Both the position numbers and the translations under genes were made by a program. From NCBI GenBank assembly GCA_029050995.1, contig JAIDLO010000079.1:1-5365 (forward strand): 5,365 bases of DNA. Reading direction: 5' to 3'. This DNA is from Eubacterium sp. GTDB lineage: Bacteria; Bacillota; Clostridia; Oscillospirales; Acutalibacteraceae. Positions 1 through 5,365 of this stretch are shown here, piece after piece. Every line of letters begins with the position of its first letter. The first letter of the stretch is position 1. The notes under the pieces were generated by a model that had not been told where the DNA came from, searched no databases, and saw nothing but the letters and a program-made list of their open reading frames with translations.

Positions 1-255
1 ATTATGGATGAGCCGTCTGCAAACCTTGACCCTGTTGCAGAATACAACCTCAACAAAGCAATGATGGAGGCGGCAGAAAACAAAACGGTTATTTTCATTT
101 CCCACAGACTTTCAACAACAAGAAATGCAGACAGAATTTATGTTATGGAAAACGGCACGATTGTTGAAAGCGGAACACATAACGAGCTTATGAACCAAAA
201 CGGCAAATACGCATATATGTTTAATTTACAGGCAGAAAAATATCAGAAAGCATAA
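1..255 (+). CDS. ABC exporter ATP-binding protein, C-terminal fragment (5' end outside window)
   Basis: This is the last 84 codons of an ABC transporter ATPase domain; the gene begins before the window. The reading frame is open from base 1, so the ATG at 4 is internal: it lies inside the Walker B strand (I-M-D-E-P), whose glutamate is the catalytic base. The D-loop follows (S-A-N-L-D-P), then the switch histidine in ISHRLSTTRNADRI and the ending VMENGTIVESGTHNELM. This HRLST form with a short tail is typical of exporter half-transporters with a fused membrane domain, rather than of importers. The protein would therefore sit in the cytoplasmic membrane and export a lipid, peptide or drug; the substrate cannot be told. 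The membrane domain, Walker A and signature motif are not visible. The next gene starts 33 bases downstream with no terminator between, which suggests cotranscription with the DUF1275 and MATE genes. Confidence 0.93.
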   Translation: MMDEPSANLDPVAEYNLNKAMMEAAENKTVIFISHRLSTTRNADRIYVMENGTIVESGTHNELMNQNGKYAYMFNLQAEKYQKA

Positions 256-288
256 AATTGAAAGCTCAAGAAGAAAAGAGTTGATAAA

Positions 289-975
289 ATGAGAAAAAGC
301 AAACAGATGTCTGATGCATTTTTAACAGGCGCAATTTTAGCCGTTGTCGGCGGATTTCTTGATGCATATACATACATCTGCCGTGATGCAGTTTTCGCAA
401 ATGCACAAACGGGAAATGTTGTTTTCCTGGGAATTAATCTTGCAGAGGGCAATTTTACAGGTGCAGGGCGTTATATCATTCCGATACTTGCCTTTGTTGC
501 AGGCATACTGATTTCGGAAACCATTAAAGATATTTTCAGAAAAAACAGCTTTCTTCATTGGCGGCAGATTATTCTTGCCTTTGAAATCATCATCCTTATT
601 TTAGTTGCATTTTTACCGTCAAGCCACGGAAATAATCTGATTACAAACTCTCTTATTTCTTTTGTTTGTTCTCTTCAGGTTCAGAGCTTCAGAAAAGTAA
701 ACGGAAACACCATTGCAACAACGATGTGCACAGGAAATCTAAGAAGCGGAACAGAGCTTCTTTTCAGCTTTATGAAAACAAAAAACAAAGAAAGCCTGCA
801 CCGCTCTATTCAGTATTTCGGAATTATTTTATTCTTCATCATTGGGGCTGCAATCGGGGCTGTTTTAACAAATATTTTCAGCACAAGGGCTGTATTATTT
901 GCTGTTTTTGGATTACTGACAGTTTTCTTTATATTGTTCAGCAGCAAAGGAGCGAAGGCAAATGATGAAATCTAA
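289..975 (+). CDS. DUF1275 (YoaK-type) integral membrane protein
   Basis: A 228-residue polytopic membrane protein, the usual length for the DUF1275/YoaK family, whose molecular function is not established. Family-like motifs are seen: GGFLDAYTYI (residues 21-30) in the first membrane helix, ANAQTGNVVFLG (37-48), and a second matching block with QVQSFRK near 130 and CTGNLRSG at 147-154. The two TGN blocks suggest an internal duplication. About six hydrophobic segments are visible, roughly 12-30, 62-80, 93-110, 119-135, 173-193 and 198-217. The ATG at 289 has only a weak purine-rich ribosome site (AAAAGAG, ending eight bases upstream). Methionine 7 is an alternative start but has no better site. 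The gene follows the ABC exporter closely, and its last 14 bases overlap the MATE gene, so it probably belongs to the same transcript. The family call is firm; the role is unknown. Confidence 0.9.
   Translation: MRKSKQMSDAFLTGAILAVVGGFLDAYTYICRDAVFANAQTGNVVFLGINLAEGNFTGAGRYIIPILAFVAGILISETIKDIFRKNSFLHWRQIILAFEIIILILVAFLPSSHGNNLITNSLISFVCSLQVQSFRKVNGNTIATTMCTGNLRSGTELLFSFMKTKNKESLHRSIQYFGIILFFIIGAAIGAVLTNIFSTRAVLFAVFGLLTVFFILFSSKGAKANDEI
946..952 (+). promoter_or_regulatory. Ribosome binding site of the MATE gene, inside the DUF1275 coding region
   Basis: AAAGGAG lies within the last codons of the DUF1275 gene, nine bases before the ATG at 962 and twelve before the adjacent ATG at 965. The spacing favours 962 as the start. 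Its position inside the upstream gene supports coupled translation of the two proteins. Confidence 0.75.
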
Positions 976-2320
976 ACAAGACGAGGCAGAGAATCAATTT
1001 AAAAAAATGACCGAAACGCCTGTTCATTCTCTTATTGCATCCCTTGCTGTACCAACCGTAATCAGCATGCTGATTACAACCGTTTATAATATAACGGATA
1101 CCTATTTTGTTTCAAAAATAAACATACCGGCAAGCGGTGCAACGGGAATCGTTTTCAGCCTTATGGCGATTTTGCAGGCATTTGGATTTATGTTTGGTCA
1201 CGGTTCGGGAAGCTGCATAAGCAGACATCTTGGCGCAAAGGAATTTGAAAAGGCAAAAAGGTATTCTTCAACAGGCTTTTTTCTTGCAGCAGCTTCGGGC
1301 ATAATCATAATGGCGTTTGGTTTAATCTTTCTTACACCATTTATGAAGCTTCTTGGAAGCACAAGCACCATTCTTCCGTATTCAAAAGCATACGCATTCT
1401 ACATTCTTATTGCGGCTCCTGCTATGACAACAAGCTGCGTTTTAAACAATATTCTGCGCTATGAGGGATTGGCTTCGCTGGCAATGATGGGCTTAACCTT
1501 CGGCGGAATTCTAAATATCATTCTTGACCCGATTTTAATATTCAGCCTTGATCTGGGCATTGCAGGCGCAGGAATTGCAACAGCCATTTCACAATACAGC
1601 AGCTTATTCATTCTGCTTTTTATATTCTTAATCGGAAAAACACAGAGCAAAATTTCAATGAAATATGTTTCTTTAAATCCAAGAATTATATGGAAAATTA
1701 TTTCAACAGGTGCACCAAGCCTTGCAAGGCAAGGGCTAAACAGCATTTCTGTTATGCTATTAAATCAACAGGCTTCCGCTTTCGGCGATGAATGCATTGC
1801 CGCAATGAGCATTGTTGCAAAATGCGCAAATCTGCTTTTCAGCGTTTGCGTTGGTATCGGGCAGGGCTTTCAGCCCGTTGCCGCTTTCAATTACGGCGCA
1901 AAAAAATATTCCCGTGTTAAATCGGGAATGAATTTTACCTGGATATTCGGCACGGCTGTTATTGCAGTTTTAACAGCAATATGCTTTGCTTTTTCTCCCT
2001 TTGTTATTTCGTTATTCAGAAACGATACAGAGGTTATTGAAATCGGAAGCACAGCACTTCGCTTGATTTGCGTTGCATTGCTGTTTCTTCCGACAGTTAT
2101 GGTAGCGAATATGACATTTCAGAGTGTTGGAAAAAGCGGCAGAGCCTTGTTTCTTGCAGCATCACAAAACGGATTGTTTTTTATTCCTTTTATTTTAATT
2201 CTGCCGTCTGCAATCGGCATTATGGGAATAGAGCTTGCACAGCCGATTTCATATGCTGTTTCGGCAATAATATCTGTTCCGTTTATAATATCATTTTCAA
2301 AGGAACTAAATAAAGAATAA
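962..2320 (+). CDS. MATE family efflux transporter
   Basis: A 452-residue multidrug and toxic compound extrusion (MATE) protein, full length for the family, expected to have 12 membrane helices and to export organic cations or other small molecules by Na+ or H+ antiport. The N-terminal half has PTVISMLITTVYNITDTYFV (31-50), then GSGSCISRHLGAKEFEKA (81-98) and the LRYEG...GGILNIILDPILIF stretch (about 165-195). The second half repeats the plan: APSLARQGLNSISVMLLNQQ (251-270) and GQGFQPVAAFNYGAKKYSRV (290-309), the latter a hallmark of MATE proteins of Firmicutes. Overall it resembles the MepA-like branch more than NorM, but I cannot settle that by eye. The gene begins inside the end of the DUF1275 gene (14-base overlap), has a good internal ribosome site, and ends just before a strong hairpin. 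Substrate unknown; no regulator gene is in the window. Confidence 0.95.
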   Translation: MMKSKQDEAENQFKKMTETPVHSLIASLAVPTVISMLITTVYNITDTYFVSKINIPASGATGIVFSLMAILQAFGFMFGHGSGSCISRHLGAKEFEKAKRYSSTGFFLAAASGIIIMAFGLIFLTPFMKLLGSTSTILPYSKAYAFYILIAAPAMTTSCVLNNILRYEGLASLAMMGLTFGGILNIILDPILIFSLDLGIAGAGIATAISQYSSLFILLFIFLIGKTQSKISMKYVSLNPRIIWKIISTGAPSLARQGLNSISVMLLNQQASAFGDECIAAMSIVAKCANLLFSVCVGIGQGFQPVAAFNYGAKKYSRVKSGMNFTWIFGTAVIAVLTAICFAFSPFVISLFRNDTEVIEIGSTALRLICVALLFLPTVMVANMTFQSVGKSGRALFLAASQNGLFFIPFILILPSAIGIMGIELAQPISYAVSAIISVPFIISFSKELNKE

Positions 2321-2325
2321 AAACA

Positions 2326-2351
2326 AAAGGAGAACCTTTCGGTTCTCCTTT
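2326..2351. terminator. Bidirectional Rho-independent terminator between convergent genes
   Basis: A perfect 11-bp stem, AAAGGAGAACC (2326-2336) with GGTTCTCCTTT (2341-2351), closes a four-base TTTC loop. It begins five bases after the MATE stop codon and lies 12 bases beyond the stop codon of the GPH transporter on the other strand. Read on the minus strand the stem runs straight into TTTTGTTTTTATTC, a strong T tract; on the plus strand the tail is TTTAACTTTAC, which is weaker. It can therefore serve both genes, probably better for the minus-strand one. Confidence 0.9.
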
Positions 2352-2363
2352 AACTTTACAAAA

Positions 2364-3929
2364 TTATGCCTGCATAGCATTGTCAAGCTCTGCCTGATAT
2401 TCTTTTTCTTTTTCTGCTCTGAATGCCTTAAGCTTTTCTTCCTGTCCTTTTTCATCGAATTTATAGAAGAACATCGGAATAGCCTGGCAGATAAGGCCGA
2501 TAGCACCAAGACCTGTAAGCATAAAGAAGATGACATTAAGAACTGTTGTATAGTTTGTACCATCAACAATACTTGCCTGCGTTGTTGAAGTGATAAGCGG
2601 AACAGTGTAATCCTGAGAAAGAGATGACATCTTTGTAGCCTCATAACCAACTATTTCAACTATTTTAAGCATTGCAACATTGAAGGCTGCAATTGAAACC
2701 TTATTTACAAGACTTCTGAATGAGAATACTGTACCCTCAAGTCTTTCCTTTGATCTCATTTCAATATCATCAACTGTATCAGAGAACATTGCAATAAGAA
2801 GAACAAGGCTCATACCAACAGGGAAGTTTGTAAAGAATCTGAGTACAGTATAAAGGATAACGCCGGGAACTGTGTTGTAAGGAACAATCCATACACCAAT
2901 AATAAATGTAATAATATCAGCAGCTGCACCGATAAAGCTCATCCATATCCAAAGCGTTTTCTTATCCATCTTCTTGAGAAGAGGAGGAATAAGAACCATT
3001 GAAAGCATATAGGAAATACCGCTTCCTATTTGAAGAACAGGCGTTAAAAGACCTTCATTTGTTAATGAAATAGCGATACCTGTTTTATCCTGAATCCAGC
3101 CGCAAAGCTGATCCATAGGAATAACACCAATGCAGTTCCACTTTGCAAAATACGGAAGGAAGATAGCACCGAGATTTACAACAGCAGTAAAGAAGGCACA
3201 TATTGTAAGCACTCTCATTTTATTGTCTGAGAATACAATTTTAAGACCTTTGAAATAATTTGTTTTCTTAGGAGGGATATAAACCTTTTCTTTAACTCCG
3301 AAATAGGAAATTACAATCGGAATACCTGCCATTACAGCAAAGATAACTGCACTCCAGAAATAACCCTTCTTTTCATTTGCATTACCCGTTCCCCACAAGC
3401 CGGCAACTGTAAAGAAAAGAACTGATGGAAGAATGGTTCCGATAGAACCGACTGTGTTTGAAATAGAAACAGCCTTAACTCTTACTTTATCTTCCGGAAA
3501 AACAAGCGTGTTAAGACCCTGATAAGGAATATCAAGAGCAGTATAGAATGTATAATAAACAATATATGCAATGATTACATAAATGAAATTACCATTCTGA
3601 CCGAAGTTTACAGGGAAGAAAAGCATAGCTGTTGCAAGACAGGCAGGAACAACCATCCATAATATGTAAGGTCTGCATTTACCTTTTTTTGTTCTTGTTT
3701 TATCAACAATCATACCCATCATAGGATCATTTACAGCATCCCAGATTTTTGTTGCAGATAGCACAATAGCAGCTAATCCAAGACCTAAACCAAGAACATC
3801 GGTTAAGTACAAATTCAATGCTGTGTTAATAAGCGTCTGGATTGTTAAAAGTCCGAACGGCAGCAATGAAAATGCTATGATTTCTTTTGTTGTAGAATGT
3901 TTCAAATCAATTCTTTTTGTTTTAGGCAT
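2364..3929 (-). CDS. GPH (MelB-like) family sugar:cation symporter, MFS superfamily
   Basis: A 521-residue membrane transporter of the glycoside-pentoside-hexuronide:cation symporter family, which takes up sugars or glycosides with Na+ or H+. The diagnostic motif is KIWDAVNDPMMGMIVDKTRT (61-80) followed by KKGKCRPYILW. Its aspartates D64 and D68 match the cation-site pair of MelB (D55 and D59). A DIPYQGL motif (133-139) and MRSKERLEGTVFSFRSLVNK (391-410) also fit the family. About 12 hydrophobic segments are present. It is longer than MelB-type members of about 450-470 residues, because of a polar stretch near 262-297, another near 430-460, and a charged lysine/glutamate-rich tail from 491. 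The start is well supported by AAAAGGAG (3938-3945) eight bases upstream, behind a good promoter. No glycosidase or sugar regulator is adjacent in the window, so the substrate cannot be inferred. The downstream hairpin ends its transcript. Confidence 0.92.
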   Translation of the reverse strand: MPKTKRIDLKHSTTKEIIAFSLLPFGLLTIQTLINTALNLYLTDVLGLGLGLAAIVLSATKIWDAVNDPMMGMIVDKTRTKKGKCRPYILWMVVPACLATAMLFFPVNFGQNGNFIYVIIAYIVYYTFYTALDIPYQGLNTLVFPEDKVRVKAVSISNTVGSIGTILPSVLFFTVAGLWGTGNANEKKGYFWSAVIFAVMAGIPIVISYFGVKEKVYIPPKKTNYFKGLKIVFSDNKMRVLTICAFFTAVVNLGAIFLPYFAKWNCIGVIPMDQLCGWIQDKTGIAISLTNEGLLTPVLQIGSGISYMLSMVLIPPLLKKMDKKTLWIWMSFIGAAADIITFIIGVWIVPYNTVPGVILYTVLRFFTNFPVGMSLVLLIAMFSDTVDDIEMRSKERLEGTVFSFRSLVNKVSIAAFNVAMLKIVEIVGYEATKMSSLSQDYTVPLITSTTQASIVDGTNYTTVLNVIFFMLTGLGAIGLICQAIPMFFYKFDEKGQEEKLKAFRAEKEKEYQAELDNAMQA

Positions 3930-3962
3930 TTTCTATTCTCCTTTTAAAAAATGTTATAAGTT

Positions 3963-3992
3963 ATTTTAGCATTTTAATTATTACAATGTCAA
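3963..3992 (-). promoter_or_regulatory. Sigma-A-type promoter with extended -10 for the GPH transporter
   Basis: Read on the minus strand, a perfect TTGACA (3987-3992) is followed after 18 bases by TAAAAT (3963-3968). The -10 is directly preceded by TGC, making an extended -10 element. Transcription would start near 3955, giving a leader of about 26 bases that contains the AAAAGGAG ribosome site. The promoter sits wholly in the 78-base gap after the radC stop codon, so the transporter can be expressed independently of radC. A 7-bp inverted repeat, ATGTTAT (3951-3957) and ATAACAT (3992-3998), brackets it and might be an operator, but such a short AT-rich match may be chance. Confidence 0.75.
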
Positions 3993-4007
3993 TAACATAT
4001 TAACTTA

Positions 4008-4742
4008 CTAACTTTTCATTATGTTTTTAGATTCGGAATTCCTTTCAAAATAGCCAACAAACTCCAGATCTGAATGCATTGAAAATGCTTCTTTATTATT
4101 CAGAATAACATGATCAACAAGCGTAACGCCCATATTTTTCAGCATTTCCCTTACATTCAGCGTAAAATTAACATCTTCCGAAGACGGATACGCAATCCCA
4201 TTCGGATGATTATGCGCAATAATAACACTTGATGCATTAAAACCGATAATCTGTTCCATAAGCTTTCTTGCGTTAATCTCCATTGCATTAACGCTGCCCT
4301 CTGAAAGAAAAATGCAGTTAATAATTGTATTGGATGAATCCAGCATCATTACGGCTAATCTTTCATCCTTATTCTCAAACTGATACATTTCTTTAAAATA
4401 ATCTGCTGCATCATCAAGAGATTTAATTGTTTTTTGCTCTTTACATCTGTTATCTCTCAGCCTTAAAAAAACATCAAATATAAGATTAAGATAAACAGCC
4501 GTTTCATTGCCGACACCGGGGATATTCATAAGCTGTTTTTTTGAAGCAGACAATACATTTTCAAGAGAGCCGAAATGCTTTAAAAGAGCTTTTGCAATCG
4601 GCTTAACATCCTTTCGGGGAATTACATAAAAGAGCACCATTTCAAGCATCTGATAATCTTCAAAAGAGCTGCTGCCGCGTTCAGCAAAAGCCTTAAGCAT
4701 TCTTTTTCTATGCCCTATTCTGTCGTCCTGCTGTTTATCCAT
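4008..4742 (-). CDS. radC: RadC family protein (JAMM/MPN domain, UPF0758)
   Basis: A 244-residue RadC-family protein, slightly longer than the usual 220-230. The N-terminal region (about 10-65, HRKRMLKAFAERG through LFYVIPRKDVKPIAKALL) is the standard RadC lead-in. A helix-hairpin-helix-like segment, LMNIPGVGNETAVYLNLIF (71-89), follows, and then the JAMM domain. The metal-binding signature is intact: H177 and H179 in HNHPNG, S187 and D190 (HxH, seven residues, SxxD), with E155 a likely catalytic glutamate. The arginine usual before that glutamate (PRE in most relatives) is methionine here (AME). The family name comes from an old link to DNA repair that was later questioned; the true role is unsettled, and a metal-dependent hydrolase activity is only inferred. 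The start has AAAGGGG (4749-4755) six bases upstream. No terminator is evident after it, so some readthrough into the transporter gene is possible. Confidence 0.94.
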   Translation of the reverse strand: MDKQQDDRIGHRKRMLKAFAERGSSSFEDYQMLEMVLFYVIPRKDVKPIAKALLKHFGSLENVLSASKKQLMNIPGVGNETAVYLNLIFDVFLRLRDNRCKEQKTIKSLDDAADYFKEMYQFENKDERLAVMMLDSSNTIINCIFLSEGSVNAMEINARKLMEQIIGFNASSVIIAHNHPNGIAYPSSEDVNFTLNVREMLKNMGVTLVDHVILNNKEAFSMHSDLEFVGYFERNSESKNIMKS

Positions 4743-4777
4743 ATAAATCCCCTTTCTGAAATGAATTCATAAAAACA

Positions 4778-4814
4778 AAGAGCAGATAAAGGCTATTATC
4801 CCATATCCGCCCCT
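4778..4814 (-). terminator. Probable Rho-independent terminator after ridA
   Basis: Read on the minus strand, the arm GCGGATA (4804-4810) pairs with TATCTGC (4782-4788) with one G-U. The stem extends outward by four more pairs, two of them G-U (4811-4814 with 4778-4781), over a 15-base apical loop. A run reading TGTTTTT (4771-4777) follows the stem. It starts 12 bases after the ridA stop codon, which is the right place. The G-U pairs and large loop make it weaker than the 2326-2351 hairpin. It overlaps a possible radC promoter. Confidence 0.5.
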
Positions 4815-4825
4815 AAAATTTTCAA
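4795..4825 (-). promoter_or_regulatory. Candidate radC promoter
   Basis: On the minus strand, TTGAAA (4820-4825) and GATAAT (4795-4800) are separated by 19 bases, and the -10 is preceded by TGG, giving a TGN extended -10. Each box has one mismatch to consensus, but the spacing is longer than ideal. Transcription would start near 4788 and give a leader of about 46 bases. The same bases form part of the putative ridA terminator hairpin, so one of the two readings may be wrong, or the two signals overlap. Confidence 0.4.
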
Positions 4826-5197
4826 TTATAATGCAGCAATAACCTCTACTTCGCAAAGAACGCCTTTTGGCAAATCCTTAACTGCAACACAGCTTCTTGC
4901 AGGCTTTGATGTAAAATACTCTCCGTAAACCGCATTGAAAGCTGCAAAATCATTGATATCTGCAAGGAAGCATGTTGTTTTAACAACCTTTTCAAGGCTT
5001 GTGCCTGCTGCTTCGCAAACTGCTTTTAAATTTTCGCAAACCTGCGTAGTTTGCTCTTCTATTGTTTTTGCTTCAACCGTATTTGTTGCAGGGTTAATTG
5101 CAATCTGACCGCTTGTAAAAAGCATTCCGTTTGCCTTAACTGCCTGGCTGTATGGTCCGATTGCACCCGGTGCATTTGTTGTTGATACATATTCCAT
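4826..5197 (-). CDS. ridA: RidA family reactive intermediate (enamine/imine) deaminase
   Basis: A 123-residue protein of the RidA/YjgF/YER057c/UK114 family, full length. Family members form trimers in the cytoplasm and hydrolyse reactive 2-aminoacrylate-type enamines and imines released by PLP enzymes such as threonine or serine dehydratase. Seen here are GAIGPYSQAV (11-20), LFTSGQIAINP (26-36), CFLADINDFAAFNAVY (76-91), PARSCVAVKDLPKGV (99-113) and CEVEVIAAL at the end. Residues matching the E. coli active site are present: Y16, N88, R101 (the carboxylate-binding arginine) and E118, so it should be catalytically competent. The frame stays open upstream to an ATG ending at 5263, but the ATG at 5195-5197 is the real start: AAAAGGAG lies eight bases before it, and the protein then matches the family's normal N-terminus. 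No dehydratase gene is adjacent in the window. A probable terminator follows. Confidence 0.95.
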   Translation of the reverse strand: MEYVSTTNAPGAIGPYSQAVKANGMLFTSGQIAINPATNTVEAKTIEEQTTQVCENLKAVCEAAGTSLEKVVKTTCFLADINDFAAFNAVYGEYFTSKPARSCVAVKDLPKGVLCEVEVIAAL

Positions 5198-5205
5198 AAT
5201 GATTA

Positions 5206-5213
5206 CTCCTTTT
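5206..5213 (-). promoter_or_regulatory. Ribosome binding site that fixes the ridA start
   Basis: AAAAGGAG on the minus strand, eight bases before the ATG at 5197. The same sequence precedes the GPH transporter start with the same spacing. It argues against the longer 145-residue reading, whose extra 22 residues would be coded by the ribosome site and leader and do not look like RidA. Confidence 0.85.
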
Positions 5214-5259
5214 CTGGGCAATAGAGAGGAAGCCGAACCGTGATTTAAATTGCGTAGCA

Positions 5260-5364
5260 CCAAAATGCTTGGAGTAAAGATGAATTTAGGATTTTGAGAT
5301 GGCAGCCTTGCTGGCGCAAGGCAACAGTGAAAAATTCTAAATTCGCTTTAATACTGCATTTTGG
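5260..5364. repeat. Long imperfect inverted repeat with GC-rich apical hairpin (dispersed repeat or structured RNA candidate)
   Basis: Two arms of about 35 bases fold on each other: CCAAAATGC (5260-5268) with GCATTTTGG (5356-5364); AGT and AAAG (5273-5279) with CTTT and ACT (5346-5349, 5353-5355); then GAATTTAG-G-ATTTT (5282-5295) with AAAAT-T-CTAAATTC (5331-5344). About 31 pairs form, interrupted only by small bulges. The tip carries a separate perfect 7-bp hairpin, GCCTTGC (5305-5311) and GCAAGGC (5316-5322), around TGGC. Two non-Watson-Crick positions (5281/5345 and 5290/5336) are G-U on the plus strand but A-C mismatches on the minus strand, so plus-strand RNA would fold better. It lies upstream of ridA and may continue past the window edge. 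It has no T tract of terminator type and no convincing coding capacity. A dispersed non-coding repeat is the likeliest identity. Confidence 0.65.
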
Positions 5365-5365
5365 C

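Noticed and set aside
256..288. Possible terminator or promoter between the ABC and DUF1275 genes
   Set aside because: The 33-base gap has no stem longer than about three pairs and no -35/-10 pair, so it is best read as an intra-operon spacer.
243..558. Two minus-strand open frames of 69 and 73 codons opposite the DUF1275 gene
   Set aside because: They lie across a clear DUF1275 coding region and the end of the ABC gene, and their products match no family I recognise.
666..965. Plus-strand 99-codon frame within the DUF1275 gene
   Set aside because: It is a shifted frame of a well-supported gene, and its composition (many Lys, Asn, Cys and His) is that of an out-of-frame translation.
1459..1746. 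Minus-strand 95-codon frame opposite the MATE gene
   Set aside because: It is antisense to a full-length conserved gene and shows no recognisable domain.
2068..2313. Plus-strand 81-codon frame inside the MATE gene
   Set aside because: It is a shifted frame of the intact MATE gene; there is no frameshift in the real gene for it to explain.
2326..2333. AAAGGAGA resembling a ribosome binding site
   Set aside because: It is one arm of the terminator stem and no start codon of a credible gene follows.
2306..2650. Minus-strand 114-codon frame over the end of the GPH transporter gene
   Set aside because: It overlaps the true transporter frame and would read through the terminator hairpin; the low-complexity product is an artefact.
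5215..5365. Possible T-box or metabolite riboswitch in the ridA leader
   Set aside because: On the minus (ridA) strand I see no T-box core, specifier loop or known aptamer motif, and the palindrome folds better on the opposite strand.

Overview
The window looks like chromosome from a low-GC Gram-positive anaerobe, most likely a gut Clostridia member (Oscillospiraceae/Ruminococcaceae or a relative). The grounds are AT-rich DNA, strong AAAAGGAG-type ribosome binding sites, sigma-A-like promoters and the protein types encoded. The species cannot be named from the sequence alone.

Layout. The left part (1-2320) reads on the plus strand: the C-terminal end of an ABC exporter ATPase, a DUF1275/YoaK-type membrane protein, and a MATE-family exporter that overlaps the DUF1275 gene by 14 bases. 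There is no terminator between them, so they look like one transcript. The right part (2364-5197) reads on the minus strand: a GPH-type (MelB-like) sugar/cation symporter, a RadC/JAMM-domain protein and a RidA-type enamine/imine deaminase. The two blocks converge on one compact hairpin at 2326-2351 that can terminate transcription from both sides.

The minus-strand genes look mostly separately expressed. A good promoter with an extended -10 box lies just upstream of the GPH transporter. A hairpin with a T tract lies between ridA and radC, overlapped by a possible radC promoter. The last 168 bases carry no gene apart from the ridA ribosome binding site. They are dominated by a long imperfect inverted repeat (5260-5364) capped by a GC-rich hairpin, best explained as a dispersed repeat or structured RNA.

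The plus-strand genes fit an export or detoxification theme (ABC exporter plus MATE pump), but no substrate can be read from the sequence. The minus-strand genes are housekeeping or metabolic types with no obvious shared pathway. I see no CRISPR array, tRNA, rRNA, transposase or defence system. The window is mostly ordinary, and the right-end inverted repeat is the most interesting item.
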